This document shows, one piece after another, positions 26,001-35,239 of a stretch of 64,000 nt of DNA; the stretch's first letter is position 1; every line of letters begins with the position of its first letter. Both the position numbers and the translations under genes were made by a program. The notes beneath the pieces were generated by a model, which was given only the letters and a program-made list of their open reading frames with translations, was not told where the DNA came from and ran no database searches. Origin of the DNA: an uncultured Oribacterium sp. (GTDB lineage: Bacteria > Bacillota > Clostridia > Lachnospirales > Lachnospiraceae); the NCBI GenBank assembly GCA_946413525.1, contig CAMKKZ010000004.1, forward strand, positions 109,668 to 173,667. The letters run 5' to 3'.

Positions 26001-28992
26001 CCAGGAAAGCATCCTGCTGAACGGCATGGCACAGCCGGAAGAGGGCCTTTGTATTTATGACGCGGGAAGCTCGGTGGGCTTCGCCAAAGCGGATCGCTGG
26101 GGTGAATGGACGGCCCGGGTCCCGCTTTCGGGTACGAAAGCGAATGAGCCCACGGAACATGTGCTTTATGCCATTACCGACGGAGGCGTCCGGAGCAGCG
26201 ACCTGGTGGTGATCCATGACGCGTCCGGGCCGCAGCTCACCGCCCTGAACATATCATGGGGGCCGCCATCCAGAAGGCATACTATCGCCATGGGTGAGAA
26301 ATACAACTATACTGGCAGCATGGAAGACGTGACCTTCACCGCCGCATTCTCAAATCCAGGGGCTTTGAAAGCGCTTGGCGACGCGGAGAATTCCTTCGAT
26401 ACGCCCGTGGTCTTCGTCGTGAATACCAGCGACGGCAATGTGCTCTATCTTGAAGGAGCGGACAAGGGGGGCGGCGTGTTCGAGGCGGGCATAGGAGAAA
26501 CAATCTACTGCTCCGTGGAATCCGTTTTCGTGCTTTACCAGCCTGCCTTCAGTGTCAGCTACGGGGGAGAGGGCGAGGGAGCCTATGTGGAGACGGATCC
26601 GGATCCGGGCCCCGATGAGGAACTGGCCAGGCTCCTTGAGGCTTACAACGTTGACAACGAGAGCAGCCTGACCTGGAACGACATCCTTACGTATAATGGG
26701 GAAATGCCCTCCTATGGCATGTCCTATGATCCGGCTACGGATGAGTATACCCTCACCGGCGTGTCCAATGAGAACATGGACAAGGTGACGCAGTGCCTCC
26801 GGAGACGGAACGAGCTTTACGCGGAGGACGGCCTGGCCGTCATGGAGATGGGCACCAACGGCCCTTCCCAGAAGACCACCCTGGCCTGGCTGAACGACCT
26901 GGGCAACAGGAAAGTTGATAAATACGATGACAGGGTATTCCAGTACAGCCTGACCCGCAGCGCGAGGGATGCGGCAACCATCGCGGCGGAGCGGGAGAAG
27001 TTCTCCGCGCTTGCCCAGATCCGCCGCGGCAAAATCTCCGGAAGCGCGAGGACGGATGTATACATCCTTACGGATGCCTCGCTCCAGGAGGACGGGAGCT
27101 TTGAGGGGGGAAGCTACTGGATCGAGGCATGCCTGCTCAGCGATCCGGATCATAGCATTTATACTGTTTGCATTACTGCCACTTATTCCCCTGGCTTCAC
27201 GGCTTATACCGTGCCGGAGGAGCTTGCGGAACAGATGAGCGGGGCGCTGGCCGCCCTGCAGGAAATGACCGGCCCCTACTACGATGGCAACTACGATGGG
27301 GGTTTTGAGAATGAGGTATGGGACGGCGTCGGCGACACCATGGTCCAGGGCCTTGGATGGACAGGCATTTCCGGCAGCGGCCTGGAGCAGACGGCAAAGG
27401 TTCTCTCCTCCTGCAAATTTTATAAAGACGCGAAATGGTGTAATGAAATGGGTGATGTCCTGGGAAAAAGCGCCAGCTTTTTCAGCATCGTTATCCAGGG
27501 CATTGATAATATAAATGCATTGATTGAATACCTTGACATGGACAGGCTCATGGATGACATGCGTTACCAGCGCACTCAGCCGTGTTTTTCTAAGCTGACA
27601 AGGAGCCAGCGTCAGATGGCGGACGATGCTTTCGAACGTGTCCTGAAGGCGAAATGGAATTATGAAGCCTGGCGCATCAGCGTCAGTGCCGTCAGCAACG
27701 GCCTTACCGGCGCCGGCGCCGTGATGACTTTCTCCGGAGGCGGCGTGGTCCCCGGGCTGATAGTTGGCGTCAGCGGAATGGCGGTAAGCCACTTCGGCGG
27801 CAATCAGGTCATAAAGATGAAGACGGAGCTGGTCAGGTCCTATATGAAGGAATACAACACCGTGCGGAACCTTATGCGGAACGCTGCCCGGCTGCACCCG
27901 GACTGCAATGAGCCGGACAAAAACCAGCAGCACAGCACGCCTACGAAGGAGGGGAACAGCACCCCGTCCAATGGCGGACCAATCCAGCACCAGAACGATC
28001 CTTCCGGCATTGTATATGAGGGGGTCATCGAGAACCCTGTTGAGGGCGCTGCCGTCACGCTGTACTATGCGGCAGATGATGGGGACGAATTGCTCGGGAA
28101 CGAGGAAGCTGCAGGCGCCACAAAGCTTGTCCCCGCATATGGGATGCGGGAGCTGATCCCCCGCGACCCGGTGCAGGTCACGGGAGAGGATGGGCGCTTC
28201 CAATGGGGCGTCCCCGAGGGACTTTGGTTTGTTTCGGCAGAGTACGCCGGAATGGGCGGAAACAGCCATGCGGATCTTGCGGCGACGGAGAGGGCTGAAG
28301 GTATTAAAACCGGTGGAGAAGAGGGAACGAATCTGCTGCCGGTTCTGCCGATTCAGCTGGACGTCAATATTCCGCTGGTGAATACGGCAGCCCCCGCGGT
28401 GGCGAATGTGGAGTTTGGGACGGACGCAATAACAATCGTCTACAGCAGGTATATGGAGGATGGCACCGGGAGCGAGGGATCCGTCTTGAATCCCGGGACT
28501 TACTCCCTCAAGGATGGCAATGGAAATGATATCGGATTCACGATCGAGGCCGTGGAGCAGGGCCACACCCCGGCAAACATTGACGGGGATAACACGAGGA
28601 CCTATACGAGAACAGTCCGGCTTGTCCCTTCCGGATCCGGGAGTTTCCCGACAAAGGTTGCGCTGGGCGTCTCCGCATCCGTGAAGAGCTACGCCGGCGT
28701 CCCCATGGGCACGGCTTATTCCGGAGAATATGACTCCGAGGGGCTGACAGCAAGCTTCACAGGCAGCAGCCTGCTCTACGAGTTCCCCTTCCCGGGGGAC
28801 GGAAGCACCGCGTACGTGCTGGCGGCCTCTTATAACGAAGCTGGCAAGATATTGGATACCGAGCTTCGGGAGGTGTATTGTAACGGGACAGGCTCCGGCG
28901 AAATCCCGCTTCCGGGAGGGGCGGACAGCTACAGGCTTTTCGTGCTGGACGAAGCCCTTCAGCCCCTGGCCGAAGCCTGGAGCAGCAAATAG
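23014..28992 (+). CDS. Giant secreted multidomain surface protein
   Basis: About 1992 residues. Start at 23014 has AAAGGAGG five bases upstream; an in-frame ATG at 22999 is less likely. It has a signal peptide (GKWILLPLIVILACLSLAPV). Rough order: a putative-Ig domain (about 180-265, SLPKGYRGRAYTADLEAN, GRISGTPTKEGDYYF), an InlB/Flg_new-like repeat (270-345, AGYMFQGWTA), a carboxypeptidase-regulatory-like beta-sandwich (535-630, VSGTVQNDGKAVAGVTVSAS), long beta-rich regions, a helical region (1200-1630) with a Gly-rich hydrophobic hairpin (about 1567-1600), a SwmB-like domain (about 1790-1890) and a C-terminal ~65-residue module shared with neighbouring proteins. No LPXTG motif. Probably an adhesin or surface polymer-interacting protein. 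The central region is unrecognised. Confidence 0.82.
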   Translation: MKKSFGKNCPGKWILLPLIVILACLSLAPVTSLAAGDMVAFIFADGECEYEGDPELIYVSGSNEVESITFPDGRMFCMDGGGAARFSLSLDLPVSGYQVRSLRQVSLIGAGQTYTVYNDGASQYGGSFADPDDPFLENVVVQGFSPGIYRVSVNYDGTVYTDPYAITFAAAGSIRRPPEISSQSSLPKGYRGRAYTADLEANPRYGGVLSWEMNSGSRLPAGLSLSSSGRISGTPTKEGDYYFVIRVSEEGGGSSKRDFHMTITELAECTVSFSLNRGVPSEGHDLSEYDITVDRGSSVTLPAAPVRAGYMFQGWTANNGRTLLQPGEVIVVSSPLSYTAWWESKGPVLISTEGLEGSVVGSLALKGLREEGEEYPLWGQYVLEPVSLNSITYMSIPSYEVLYSSYTGLRFYAQIDGVSQCIAKYDGEINEGSAGDSISLVSSGLDYTLIDGVSVEGTGGALLQENTDYSIYSIRSEGNYASLPFLTADGTAYKVKLNGVYRNTEIYQKYDWTQSYDATVNGSMLVVGPEELIPGVTVSGTVQNDGKAVAGVTVSASQYAFGMNRIATAETGDDGSYSLSMFENADASFSVLNAGRHLGSLTGGRILTARQLSDNVDHDIIMGQTRLDITVVPEVAESEGQRELASRYLLARVDNAVVSAVDETDDARKRSVSLERKATQIETYITPHPDSSANASLTVTVEGESFSSEGETAVLSSGIGSVTLRPGLKPGVLARLKSQSYGGYVLAWYNEDGNFIGASPAFWLSSYDKDVGSACPAGVAGRYTVVLTPSINASWLPKTVDSLTDDVAIKTWNVDLLEGKIAEMASFTVDEASSVNSRYITRPNSTLVAARESFSTTGDLVTFSGSIGLDSGFQGGRLESLSIDPTSFSGQNYNDDATLYVKAVSINGKKYDPGQPISHADYYYLNLSDDTIELPCDFTIYAMPGVVGLNMEMTVYADVSYAGSGSGRIPSGNQYIGRESVARPGSAIFTLSDHVNQESILLNGMAQPEEGLCIYDAGSSVGFAKADRWGEWTARVPLSGTKANEPTEHVLYAITDGGVRSSDLVVIHDASGPQLTALNISWGPPSRRHTIAMGEKYNYTGSMEDVTFTAAFSNPGALKALGDAENSFDTPVVFVVNTSDGNVLYLEGADKGGGVFEAGIGETIYCSVESVFVLYQPAFSVSYGGEGEGAYVETDPDPGPDEELARLLEAYNVDNESSLTWNDILTYNGEMPSYGMSYDPATDEYTLTGVSNENMDKVTQCLRRRNELYAEDGLAVMEMGTNGPSQKTTLAWLNDLGNRKVDKYDDRVFQYSLTRSARDAATIAAEREKFSALAQIRRGKISGSARTDVYILTDASLQEDGSFEGGSYWIEACLLSDPDHSIYTVCITATYSPGFTAYTVPEELAEQMSGALAALQEMTGPYYDGNYDGGFENEVWDGVGDTMVQGLGWTGISGSGLEQTAKVLSSCKFYKDAKWCNEMGDVLGKSASFFSIVIQGIDNINALIEYLDMDRLMDDMRYQRTQPCFSKLTRSQRQMADDAFERVLKAKWNYEAWRISVSAVSNGLTGAGAVMTFSGGGVVPGLIVGVSGMAVSHFGGNQVIKMKTELVRSYMKEYNTVRNLMRNAARLHPDCNEPDKNQQHSTPTKEGNSTPSNGGPIQHQNDPSGIVYEGVIENPVEGAAVTLYYAADDGDELLGNEEAAGATKLVPAYGMRELIPRDPVQVTGEDGRFQWGVPEGLWFVSAEYAGMGGNSHADLAATERAEGIKTGGEEGTNLLPVLPIQLDVNIPLVNTAAPAVANVEFGTDAITIVYSRYMEDGTGSEGSVLNPGTYSLKDGNGNDIGFTIEAVEQGHTPANIDGDNTRTYTRTVRLVPSGSGSFPTKVALGVSASVKSYAGVPMGTAYSGEYDSEGLTASFTGSSLLYEFPFPGDGSTAYVLAASYNEAGKILDTELREVYCNGTGSGEIPLPGGADSYRLFVLDEALQPLAEAWSSK

Positions 28993-29006
28993 CTTTACAA
29001 TATAGA

Positions 29007-29181
29007 TAACTATTCAGCACCCTCTGGATTTCAGGGAATTCTAAATGGAAAGCTTGCTTTTCATTTGAAATTCTCTGAAATTCAGAGGGCGGACAAGGCG
29101 AGGAACGCCTCTGAACGCCCACATGAGCGGTCGCCAAAGGCGACTGCGAATAGTGTGCTGAATAGAGTGTTGAATAGTTAC
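29007..29181. repeat. Family C MITE-like element, copy 1
   Basis: 175 bp, beginning TAACTATTCAGCACCCT and ending TGTTGAATAGTTA. The interior is a long inverted repeat (CTCTGGATTTCAG.GAATTC against GAATTCTCTGAAAT.CAGAG, in parts). The other copy is at 43220. Confidence 0.8.
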
Positions 29182-29182
29182 A

Positions 29183-29228
29183 AAGGTATAAACTATGCTT
29201 GATGCATAGTTTATACCTTCGTTTTTTT
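29183..29228 (+). terminator. Rho-independent terminator downstream of the giant protein gene
   Basis: A perfect 16-bp stem (AAGGTATAAACTATGC with GCATAGTTTATACCTT, loop TTGAT) is followed by CG and seven T. It lies about 190 bp after the stop, just beyond the family C element. The stem core ACTATGC/GCATAG recurs at 45997 and 60553. Confidence 0.88.
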
Positions 29229-29250
29229 GAAAACTTCGCATCTTTCGGTT

Positions 29251-29358
29251 TTAAGCCGGAACCGAGCCGATTATATATTCGTCAGCTTTTTCCTGCGAGA
29301 GACCATATTTCGTCATTAATCGTTCCGCAATTTCCCGTTCACTTTTTCCGTCATCACT
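29251..29358 (-). pseudogene. Rpn-type nuclease C-terminal remnant
   Basis: Minus strand encodes only the last ~35 residues of the Rpn-type protein (DDGKSEREIAERLMTKYGLS onward to IGSVPA and TAA). The upstream coding sequence is gone, replaced by a family E repeat. Confidence 0.8.
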
Positions 29359-29369
29359 GTCAAGGACTA

Positions 29370-29441
29370 CCATTTATCGCATATTTGCTACCGCTTGTCG
29401 CATACCCCTTTACTAATTCATGCGAATGTGGTAGAGGAGAA
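29370..29441 (+). repeat. Family E structured repeat, copy 1
   Basis: Reads CATTTATCGCATATTTGCTACC, in two halves, then a hairpin CCCCTTTAC..ATTC..GAAT..GTAGAGG. It lies 54 bp before the gene at 29495. The second copy is at 35515. Confidence 0.75.
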
Positions 29442-29494
29442 CAAAATTCAGAAAAAGTCAAGGCAATATTTTTTTGGACGGGGAAGGTTATGGT

Positions 29495-32400
29495 ATGAAG
29501 AAGGGGAAACGTTCTTTGGCGATGCTGCTTGCCATTGCAGCGGCGTTTGCGCTTGTGGTATCCGCAATGCCTTATGAAGCATACGCCCAGAACAGTAAGT
29601 ATGAGAAGTGCTCCGCCCATGGACACGGGGACGACTGGGCATGGAGACAGGACGGCAATGGCCATCACCACAAGCATTGCTATAACTGCGACACGGATTT
29701 TGACTTCGCGGAATGCATCGTTGAATGGGTAAATATCGATGAAACTACCCACCAGGGCAGGTGCAAGATCTGTAGAGAGTATACCACTGGACCGCAGCAC
29801 CATGATAAAACGGGGCGTAAATCCGTTATACTGAACGGGGGCGTTCATTCGAGCGTGCCCTGCTGCTCGGTATGCGGCTATGTAGATCCCTTGGATGCTC
29901 ATGATTACGGCCTTGTGTTCAGCTATGAAAAAAACGCGCAGGGCAGCCTGGACTCGGCCTGCAGCGTAGAGCGCAAGATCTGCGGTGAGGCATCCCCGTA
30001 CTGGCCCCTCGGCCAGGTCAGACATGGGCATGCTCCGGAGGCTGATTATTATTATAATTATAGCACTCATTGGTGTAAATGTTATTTATGCGGCCAGACA
30101 TACGATCATGAAGGTCATGACTGGAATTATGAAACGGTTACGAATGAGAAAACAGGGAAGAAGTCAAAGAAAAAAACATTTTGTAAAATATGTGGTTTTG
30201 ATCCGAGATATAACGGGTCGAACAATAATAAAGAAGGGCATACCCATGAGTGGGAATACATAAGTGACGCGGGCTATCACCGCCAGTGGTGCAAGACCTG
30301 CGGCATGCCGAAGGGACCCGCTGAAAAGTGTACCGGATCCTATACAATAACAGAAAAGGGCCATACTCTGACCTGCAGCAAATGCCATGGAACATATACG
30401 GAGCTTCATGAGCTCGAAGAAAGCGGTTCAACAGATGAAAAGTGCAACGCGAGATGCGTGACCTGCGGCTGGATCGGAGAATGGCCGAGCTATTTCCTTA
30501 CCGATACGATTTCGACCTGCCATGTGGCTTACAACGGAACGCATCACTTCGGCATGGCGCAAAAGCAAGGGAGTATAAGTGGCAACGACCTTAAGCATAC
30601 AAAGGAGTGCCTGGACTGCGGGCATAGCGTGACGGAAGACTGCGACTTTGTGACGGATGGGGAATTTTACTTTATGCCTGAAAACCTTGTTCGTATCGGT
30701 GTCCTGCATGACAGGGTCTGTGTTCACTGCGGAAACAGATCCATCTCGGAGGATTGCGTGAACTTTGATTATGAACAGATCGGCAGCGACAAGTGGCACA
30801 AGAAGACCTGTCATGACTGCGGCCAGAAATGGAGAAACAATGGCTACGAGCGGCATAATATGGTGTTGGATGGGTCAAGGTCTACGGATACCACACATAC
30901 ATTTGTATGTGAAGGGTGCGGTTATTCGGAGATCAAAAACCATACAGTAGGAAAATACAAGGAGAACGTCGAATGGCATGGAGGGACCCTGTATACCTGG
31001 AATGAGGTCAGATACTGCAAGGTATGTAATAAGGTGCTTTCCAGGGAGCAAAAATCAGCCGGGGAGAAGGACAGGCCCAGAAAGCAGCAGAACCATGGAG
31101 GCGGCAAGGTCAAGGTACGACGTCCCCAAAAGCACAGGAAAGACAGGTCTAATTGGGGGATAGGCCAGGACCAGGTAGATCTTGATATGAATCTTCTTCC
31201 GGCCGATTTGGATGTGGAAGGCCTTGTGGAGGATATGGCGGAAAATCCGGGGAATTATCTGCCGAATGATTTTAATCTGCAAGAACAGATAAATACCCAT
31301 CGAAACGAGCTTCCGGCAGAAGCCGAACCCTATGATCACGTATCCGACGCGGAGGGGAATATCACCTCGACAAGCGGGAATACCAGAGTGGTCTTAAGTC
31401 CTTTTGTGGAATTATCCGTGGTGGCTTTTGATGAGGAGAACCCGTCGGAGATCACATACACGGTTGTTCCCTATTTTGACGCGTACTTAAGCACGGAGAT
31501 AAGCGGCACCACGACGGAAGTTCAGATAATCAACGGGGAGAGGATGAACGTTGATTATCCCGTAGGGCTGTCCTTACCTGTTCCTGCCGAATCATTCCTC
31601 TACGACAAGAGCGTTGTGGTGGAACACGAGCTTGGAGACGCGACGTATTATTATCTTGGGACAAGGAGCGCAGACGACTCGGCGCCCACGGTTTCCTTTG
31701 TATCGGAGCAGGGGCTGCCGGATGGCGGAACCTTCCGTCTTATACCAAGTGAGCATAAGCTGACATACGTTGAGGCAAAAGCGCCTACAAGATTTGCGGC
31801 CGGAAATATCGCGTATTATGCTTGTGAAGAAGCTGAATGCAATAAGCGGTTTAAGGACGTGTCCTGCACCATGGAGCTGACTGTGGCGAATTGCGTTCTC
31901 AACCAGCTGGCTGAAACAGTCGTGAATGTGAGCTTTGACGCTAATGGCGGCAGCGGTACCATGAGCGGCGGAACGTATTATATAGGGGATACCTATCAGC
32001 TTCCCGCCTGCGCTTTTACGCCGCCTGAGGGTATGAAGTTTGACTGCTGGAACATAGGCTACGCCGGGGATGAATTTATACCCATGACGGACCTGACGCT
32101 GAAAGCGCAGTGGATTGGCGAAAATGAGTCGCCTACGGATACCCGTGAGTGCACCATCACTTTCGATAAATCTGTGGATGCGGATCATGAAGTCAACGGT
32201 ACCATGGAGCCCCAGACCTTCCAGAGAGGGATACCGGGACAGCTGAATGAAAATAGATACAGCAGGCCGGGATATGTATTCTACGGATGGAGCCCCACGG
32301 GCAGCTCCAATGATGCCATAGTTGATATGGGAACAGCGACCTTCTACTGCGATACGGAGCTTACCGCAGTATGGCATGAGTGCGTGACCCTGACATTTAA

Positions 32401-35059
32401 CGCAAATGGCGGGGAAGGAAGCATGGGGCTGCAGATTGTCGAGAAAAGCGTGTATGCTCATCTTGACAAGAATCAGTTCACCAGACTGGGATACAAGTTT
32501 ATTGGATGGAATACTAATCCGAACGCGACTTCCGCATACATAAACGGTTATGGGCACAAATATACAGATTGCGCCTATGTCGCCCAGAGCGAGGACAAAA
32601 ACTTATATGCTATATGGCAGAAACAGGCTACTATTCACTTTGATCCGAATTGTACGGATGCTACCCTGACCGGGGAGATGCCGGATCAGTACGCGAGCAA
32701 ACTCGAATATTTGACTTTTAATAAGTGCACATATAAGAGGGACGGGTATACCTTCCTCGGGTGGAATAAAACAGCCGAAGCCACCACTGTGCTCTATAAA
32801 GATGAATACAGAATGCTCATCGGAAACGAAGAGCCAATCACGCTATACGCAATCTGGGCAAAGAACAATACCATCACATTCGACCCCAACGGCGCCAGCG
32901 GAGATATGGAGCCGCAGGTCATAGCGACGGGTAAATCGGCAAACCTCAGCAAATGTACATTTACGAAGAATGGGTATACATTCTACGGATGGACGCCAAC
33001 CGAAAGCTATAAAAACACAAAGAACAGGAGCTATCAAGATGAAGCGTTAAAATATATGTCCGCTACAGACGGGGATATGACGCTCTACGCCATTTGGATC
33101 AAGGACGTGACCATACATTTTGATAAAAACTCGGAAGACGCCACGGGAAGCATGGAAGATCAGGCAACAGACAACCTGACAAGCGCAAGCCTGAAGGCCA
33201 ATGCCTTTGCCAGAACCGGATACCAGTTTAAAGGGTGGAGTGAAGATAAGGATGCGGATACCCCTGAATACAGTGATGGATACGGATACTTCCAAAAGGA
33301 CGAGGACACCACTCTCTACGCCGTATGGCATAAAAACATCACTGTTACCTATGATAAAAACGCCAGCGACGCGAGCGGCATCATGTCAAGTACCACGGCG
33401 ATTGACAGAAAATACTTTACGCTTAGATCAAACACCTTTTCCAGACCGGGCTATACCTTCGGCGGCTGGGGCGAGACAGCGGATGCGTGGTATCCCGTAT
33501 ATTCCGATGGATGTGAATACGCGTATTTTACGGATGATGTAACCCTCTATGCCATTTGGAACAAGGACGTCACACTGACCTTTGAAAAAAATGCAGATGA
33601 TGCCACCGGGACCATGGCTGCCCAGACCATGAAGGACAGGACATATACGGAAGTGAATCCAAATACCTTTGAAAGAACAGGCTTTGAATTCGTGGGATGG
33701 TCGGAAAGACCTACCGCGACCCTTGCATCCTCCTCGGATGAAGGCTTGGCGTTTTTGACGGAAGACAGCACCTGGTATGCCGTATGGAAGCCTGTGACCG
33801 CCGCGGCTGTAAGCTCGTCGGTGGAGGACTCCCTGACTGCGGTCGCTGGCAAAGTTCCGGAGAACATGACCGATGAGGAGAAAACGGATGCCTCAGAGGC
33901 TGTAAATCGGGCATTGAACGCAGTTCTTTCCATGAGGGGGATGGAAGATGTGGATATGACTGCGACTGTGCTGGCATCACAGGACCAGCTGGCGCAGCTT
34001 GAAGAGGCGGCAGCCATCTACAGCGAAGGAAGTCCCGACAATGAGAAGGGAGTGGAGCTTGTATATGATCAGTCTGATGCGCCTGCCGCGCTGACAGGAG
34101 ATTTTACAATAAGCAATGCGCTGATCAATGCTTACACCATCGGCGTAGAGGATCCGACAGAGACCACGGCAGACGGCAAAACGGCCATTACCTTTGAGGT
34201 CGGGACCGCGGATGACAGCATTTACCATGGATTTGCTGAGGGTTTTGATCGGGACTCGGCCATCACTTTCTCCATGACGCTTAACAATGTGGCGAGAGTG
34301 GCATCGGGGGATGGGGATTCGGGGTCTTTGGCGGTACCCACGATAATAAGCATGCCGGTTCCGGAAGGCTTCAGAGATGCTGAAACACTTGCTGTTTTCC
34401 ATCATGATGAAAACGGGGATATCATGGAGACCATTTCTCCCGCGTTAAGCAATGATAGGACAATGGCTACATTCCCCGTAAGCGGCTTCAGTGATTTCAC
34501 GCTTGCAAAGAATGGTAATTTTGCAGCATTAAATCCTGTTGTGACTCCGCCCACCGCCAAGGCAGGGCTGACGTATAACGGCAGTCCGCAGGTTTTGATA
34601 GACGAGGGCACGGCCGAAGGCGGCGTGATGTATTATGCCGTGACCACAAAAGATTCCAGGCCATCGGCAGACAAGTATTCCAGGGATCTTCCCACCGCCA
34701 CCAACGTGGGAACCTATTATGTCTGGTACAAGGTCGTGGGAGACGGGAGCCACAAGGATACGGCACCCCAGCGCATTGAGACGGAGATCGTCCTCGCCCC
34801 GTCCCTTGCCGGCGGAAGAGTGACGGCTCCGGCCGGCGCGAGGCTTATCCTTGCCAGTTATGACATATTGGAAAATTCAAAGGACGGGGTTCCGGCCATG
34901 ACGGGCGTCAGGGAGGCCGGGATTGAAGAGGAATGCGTGGAGGCCGACCCCGCGGCGCTTTTGAAGCTGTCGGAAATTCCGGCCGGGGGCTGCAAGCTCC
35001 TGCTCCTTGACCCGGAAACGGGCAGCCCGCTCTGCGAGGCCTTTGACCCCGAGGGCTGA
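29495..35059 (+). CDS. Giant secreted protein with 13 CxxC modules and 8 InlB-type repeats
   Basis: About 1854 residues. The ATG at 29495 (MKKGKRSLAMLLAIAAAFAL) has GGGGAAGG 7 bases upstream; an in-frame TTG at 29474 is unlikely. After a signal peptide, residues about 39-520 hold some thirteen CxxC modules with nearby His (CYNCDTDF, CKICREYT, CLDCGHS, CEGCGYSE), suggesting small zinc-ribbon-like domains outside the cell. A basic linker and a beta-rich segment follow (about 540-800). Eight InlB/Flg_new-type repeats then occupy about 809-1435, each ending LYAIW or LYAVW and starting ITFDPNG-like. A domain with YNGSPQVL and the C-terminal module shared with the proteins at 36302 and 23014 finish it. 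Likely surface adhesin; no sortase motif. Confidence 0.85.
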   Translation: MKKGKRSLAMLLAIAAAFALVVSAMPYEAYAQNSKYEKCSAHGHGDDWAWRQDGNGHHHKHCYNCDTDFDFAECIVEWVNIDETTHQGRCKICREYTTGPQHHDKTGRKSVILNGGVHSSVPCCSVCGYVDPLDAHDYGLVFSYEKNAQGSLDSACSVERKICGEASPYWPLGQVRHGHAPEADYYYNYSTHWCKCYLCGQTYDHEGHDWNYETVTNEKTGKKSKKKTFCKICGFDPRYNGSNNNKEGHTHEWEYISDAGYHRQWCKTCGMPKGPAEKCTGSYTITEKGHTLTCSKCHGTYTELHELEESGSTDEKCNARCVTCGWIGEWPSYFLTDTISTCHVAYNGTHHFGMAQKQGSISGNDLKHTKECLDCGHSVTEDCDFVTDGEFYFMPENLVRIGVLHDRVCVHCGNRSISEDCVNFDYEQIGSDKWHKKTCHDCGQKWRNNGYERHNMVLDGSRSTDTTHTFVCEGCGYSEIKNHTVGKYKENVEWHGGTLYTWNEVRYCKVCNKVLSREQKSAGEKDRPRKQQNHGGGKVKVRRPQKHRKDRSNWGIGQDQVDLDMNLLPADLDVEGLVEDMAENPGNYLPNDFNLQEQINTHRNELPAEAEPYDHVSDAEGNITSTSGNTRVVLSPFVELSVVAFDEENPSEITYTVVPYFDAYLSTEISGTTTEVQIINGERMNVDYPVGLSLPVPAESFLYDKSVVVEHELGDATYYYLGTRSADDSAPTVSFVSEQGLPDGGTFRLIPSEHKLTYVEAKAPTRFAAGNIAYYACEEAECNKRFKDVSCTMELTVANCVLNQLAETVVNVSFDANGGSGTMSGGTYYIGDTYQLPACAFTPPEGMKFDCWNIGYAGDEFIPMTDLTLKAQWIGENESPTDTRECTITFDKSVDADHEVNGTMEPQTFQRGIPGQLNENRYSRPGYVFYGWSPTGSSNDAIVDMGTATFYCDTELTAVWHECVTLTFNANGGEGSMGLQIVEKSVYAHLDKNQFTRLGYKFIGWNTNPNATSAYINGYGHKYTDCAYVAQSEDKNLYAIWQKQATIHFDPNCTDATLTGEMPDQYASKLEYLTFNKCTYKRDGYTFLGWNKTAEATTVLYKDEYRMLIGNEEPITLYAIWAKNNTITFDPNGASGDMEPQVIATGKSANLSKCTFTKNGYTFYGWTPTESYKNTKNRSYQDEALKYMSATDGDMTLYAIWIKDVTIHFDKNSEDATGSMEDQATDNLTSASLKANAFARTGYQFKGWSEDKDADTPEYSDGYGYFQKDEDTTLYAVWHKNITVTYDKNASDASGIMSSTTAIDRKYFTLRSNTFSRPGYTFGGWGETADAWYPVYSDGCEYAYFTDDVTLYAIWNKDVTLTFEKNADDATGTMAAQTMKDRTYTEVNPNTFERTGFEFVGWSERPTATLASSSDEGLAFLTEDSTWYAVWKPVTAAAVSSSVEDSLTAVAGKVPENMTDEEKTDASEAVNRALNAVLSMRGMEDVDMTATVLASQDQLAQLEEAAAIYSEGSPDNEKGVELVYDQSDAPAALTGDFTISNALINAYTIGVEDPTETTADGKTAITFEVGTADDSIYHGFAEGFDRDSAITFSMTLNNVARVASGDGDSGSLAVPTIISMPVPEGFRDAETLAVFHHDENGDIMETISPALSNDRTMATFPVSGFSDFTLAKNGNFAALNPVVTPPTAKAGLTYNGSPQVLIDEGTAEGGVMYYAVTTKDSRPSADKYSRDLPTATNVGTYYVWYKVVGDGSHKDTAPQRIETEIVLAPSLAGGRVTAPAGARLILASYDILENSKDGVPAMTGVREAGIEEECVEADPAALLKLSEIPAGGCKLLLLDPETGSPLCEAFDPEG

Positions 35060-35121
35060 ACGAAGTGGAACGGGGGCGCTTTCCTGTTTCAGGAAACAGG
35101 GGACCGTCCTCCCCCGATGCC

Positions 35122-35195
35122 CTCGTCTATCAGAGTGGGTTTTGGCCGCTCTGAGTTCTGACATAGCGAACCGCCTGCGGGGCAAATCGGCTCGT
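35122..35195 (-). repeat. Family B structured repeat, minus orientation
   Basis: Plus strand reads TCTATCAGAGTGGG-TTTTGG-CCGCTCTGAG, then TTCTGACATAGCGAACCGCC and GGGGCAAATCGGCTC. It lies 60 bp after the stop of the giant gene. Confidence 0.85.
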
Positions 35196-35239
35196 CTCTC
35201 GGCGCCCTTATGCAAGTTGAATTGTTTGCTTTTGCAGTC

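Noticed and set aside
26350..28566. 738-codon open frame on the minus strand within the giant surface-protein gene
   Set aside because: It is a high-GC shadow of the + strand gene: no signal, no motif, no ribosome-binding site, and odd composition (His/Arg/Ala-rich).
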